This document shows, in pieces, positions 6,436-7,153 of a DNA stretch of 7,153 nucleotides. The notes under the pieces were generated by a model. That model searched no databases, was not told the origin of the DNA, and saw only the letters and a list, made by a program, of their open reading frames with translations. The translations under genes and the position numbers were made by a program. The stretch's first letter is position 1, and each line of letters begins with the position of its first letter. The DNA is from Acidisarcina sp. (GTDB taxonomy: Bacteria; Acidobacteriota; Blastocatellia; Pyrinomonadales; Pyrinomonadaceae), in the NCBI GenBank assembly GCA_021155145.1, contig JAJNPX010000129.1:1-7153 (forward strand), written 5' to 3'.

Positions 6436-7153
6436 GGCAGGACTTCCTGTTGGCGTAGGCATGCGCCACGATTCCCATTACGTTGAAAAGATCGCGGCAA
6501 GATCGAGGAGCGTAGGGCGAACGATCCCGATCGAATCGATCTATCCGAATCCTGATCAGCCTCGATCCGAATTTGGCGACCTTTCCGAACTCACGGAATC
6601 GATTCGCGAGAAAGGTGTCTTAGAGCCGTTACTCGTGAAACCGGACGGCCAAGGGCGATTTATGATCATCGCAGGTGAACGGCGCTGGAGGTCTTCGAAA
6701 CTCGCTGGCCTGGCGGATGTACCTTGCATCGAAATGGATCTCGATGCGCAGGGCGTTGCAGAGATCGCGTTGATCGAAAATCTCCAACGAAAAGATCTAA
6801 ATATCTGGGAGGAAGCCGACGGGCTAGCCGCCCTAGCATCCAAGTTTGGATACACCCAGGAGGAGATCGCCAAGAAGATCAGTAAGAGTCGGTCGACAGT
6901 CACGGAGCTAATGACGATCGCGGGACTGCCTGATGAGATTCGTGTACGGGCGAGGGACGCAAACCTTACTTCAAAGTCGACGCTGCTGGAGATCGCCCGT
7001 CAGTTTGACGACAACGCAATGCACGCGTTTCTTGACCAACTCCTCGTCAGTGGGGCGCCAAGTAAGTCGAGAAAACCACGAGTCGAAGTAGAAACCGTAG
7101 AAAAGGACCCAGCAGTTCCGATGGGATCCGATGAAAAGGCTTTTAGATTCTCC
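6428..7153 (+). CDS. parB: Chromosome-partitioning protein ParB/Spo0J (3' end beyond window)
   Basis: ParB is a CTP-dependent clamp that loads at parS sites, spreads on DNA and stimulates ParA. The frame is open for 242 codons to the window edge. The CTP-binding ParB/Srx domain has NPDQPR (41-46), KGVLEPLLV (62-70), GERRWR (83-88) and ENLQRKDLN (117-125). A helix-turn-helix follows, around YTQEEIAKKISKSRSTV (142-158), and then the central helical domain. From about residue 217 a charged, proline-containing linker begins, and the C-terminal dimerisation domain is missing. The N-terminus lacks the usual LGxGL ParA-stimulating motif and instead reads SKAGLPVGVGMRHDSHYVE. GTG at 6428 is chosen because an excellent Shine-Dalgarno site lies 9 nt upstream; the next candidate, ATG at residue 12, would remove this segment. 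It overlaps parA by 8 nt, implying translational coupling. Confidence 0.95.
   Translation, partial: MSKAGLPVGVGMRHDSHYVEKIAARSRSVGRTIPIESIYPNPDQPRSEFGDLSELTESIREKGVLEPLLVKPDGQGRFMIIAGERRWRSSKLAGLADVPCIEMDLDAQGVAEIALIENLQRKDLNIWEEADGLAALASKFGYTQEEIAKKISKSRSTVTELMTIAGLPDEIRVRARDANLTSKSTLLEIARQFDDNAMHAFLDQLLVSGAPSKSRKPRVEVETVEKDPAVPMGSDEKAFRFS

Noticed and set aside
6556..6903. Minus-strand 115-codon open frame at the right end
   Set aside because: It is antisense to the ParB CTP-binding and helix-turn-helix codons, which are clearly the real gene.

Overview
The window is a compact chromosomal housekeeping segment from a free-living bacterium, with roughly balanced G+C by eye. It holds six protein genes in two divergent sets and almost no intergenic DNA. 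There are no phage genes, transposases, CRISPR repeats, rRNA or tRNA. The lineage can only be inferred. The short-form AccA placed directly behind dnaE, and a ParB whose N-terminus begins with a GLP...MRHD-type segment instead of the usual LGxGL motif, remind me of Acidobacteriota (Blastocatellia/Pyrinomonadaceae-like). That is recollection of family features, not a database match.

Minus strand, right to left: dnaE (replicative DNA polymerase III alpha subunit, complete) is followed 6 nt later by accA (acetyl-CoA carboxylase carboxyltransferase alpha, cut by the left window edge). The two share a reading frame and are probably one transcript, joining replication to the first committed step of fatty-acid synthesis.

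Plus strand, left to right: miaB (tRNA ms2i6A37 methylthiotransferase), a DUF151 'bifunctional nuclease' family protein, parA/soj and parB (cut by the right edge). miaB and the DUF151 gene are 5 nt apart. A 68-nt spacer then precedes parA, and parA and parB overlap by 8 nt with a textbook Shine-Dalgarno site for parB inside the end of parA. ParA and ParB would act together in segregating the replicated origin. No parS-like site was found here.

The most notable architecture is the dnaE/miaB head-to-head junction. The start codons are separated by only 14 nt (5 nt if dnaE uses its TTG), so the promoter of each gene must lie inside the coding sequence of the other. A TTGGAT-N17-TATAAT candidate for miaB sits antisense within the first codons of dnaE. 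A second window-wide signal is strong over-representation of GATC (about 98 by hand count against about 28 expected) and of the palindrome CGATCG (16 against about 2 expected). I see no clearly new multi-gene system. The interest lies in gene arrangement, word composition and deviations in DnaE, AccA and ParB.
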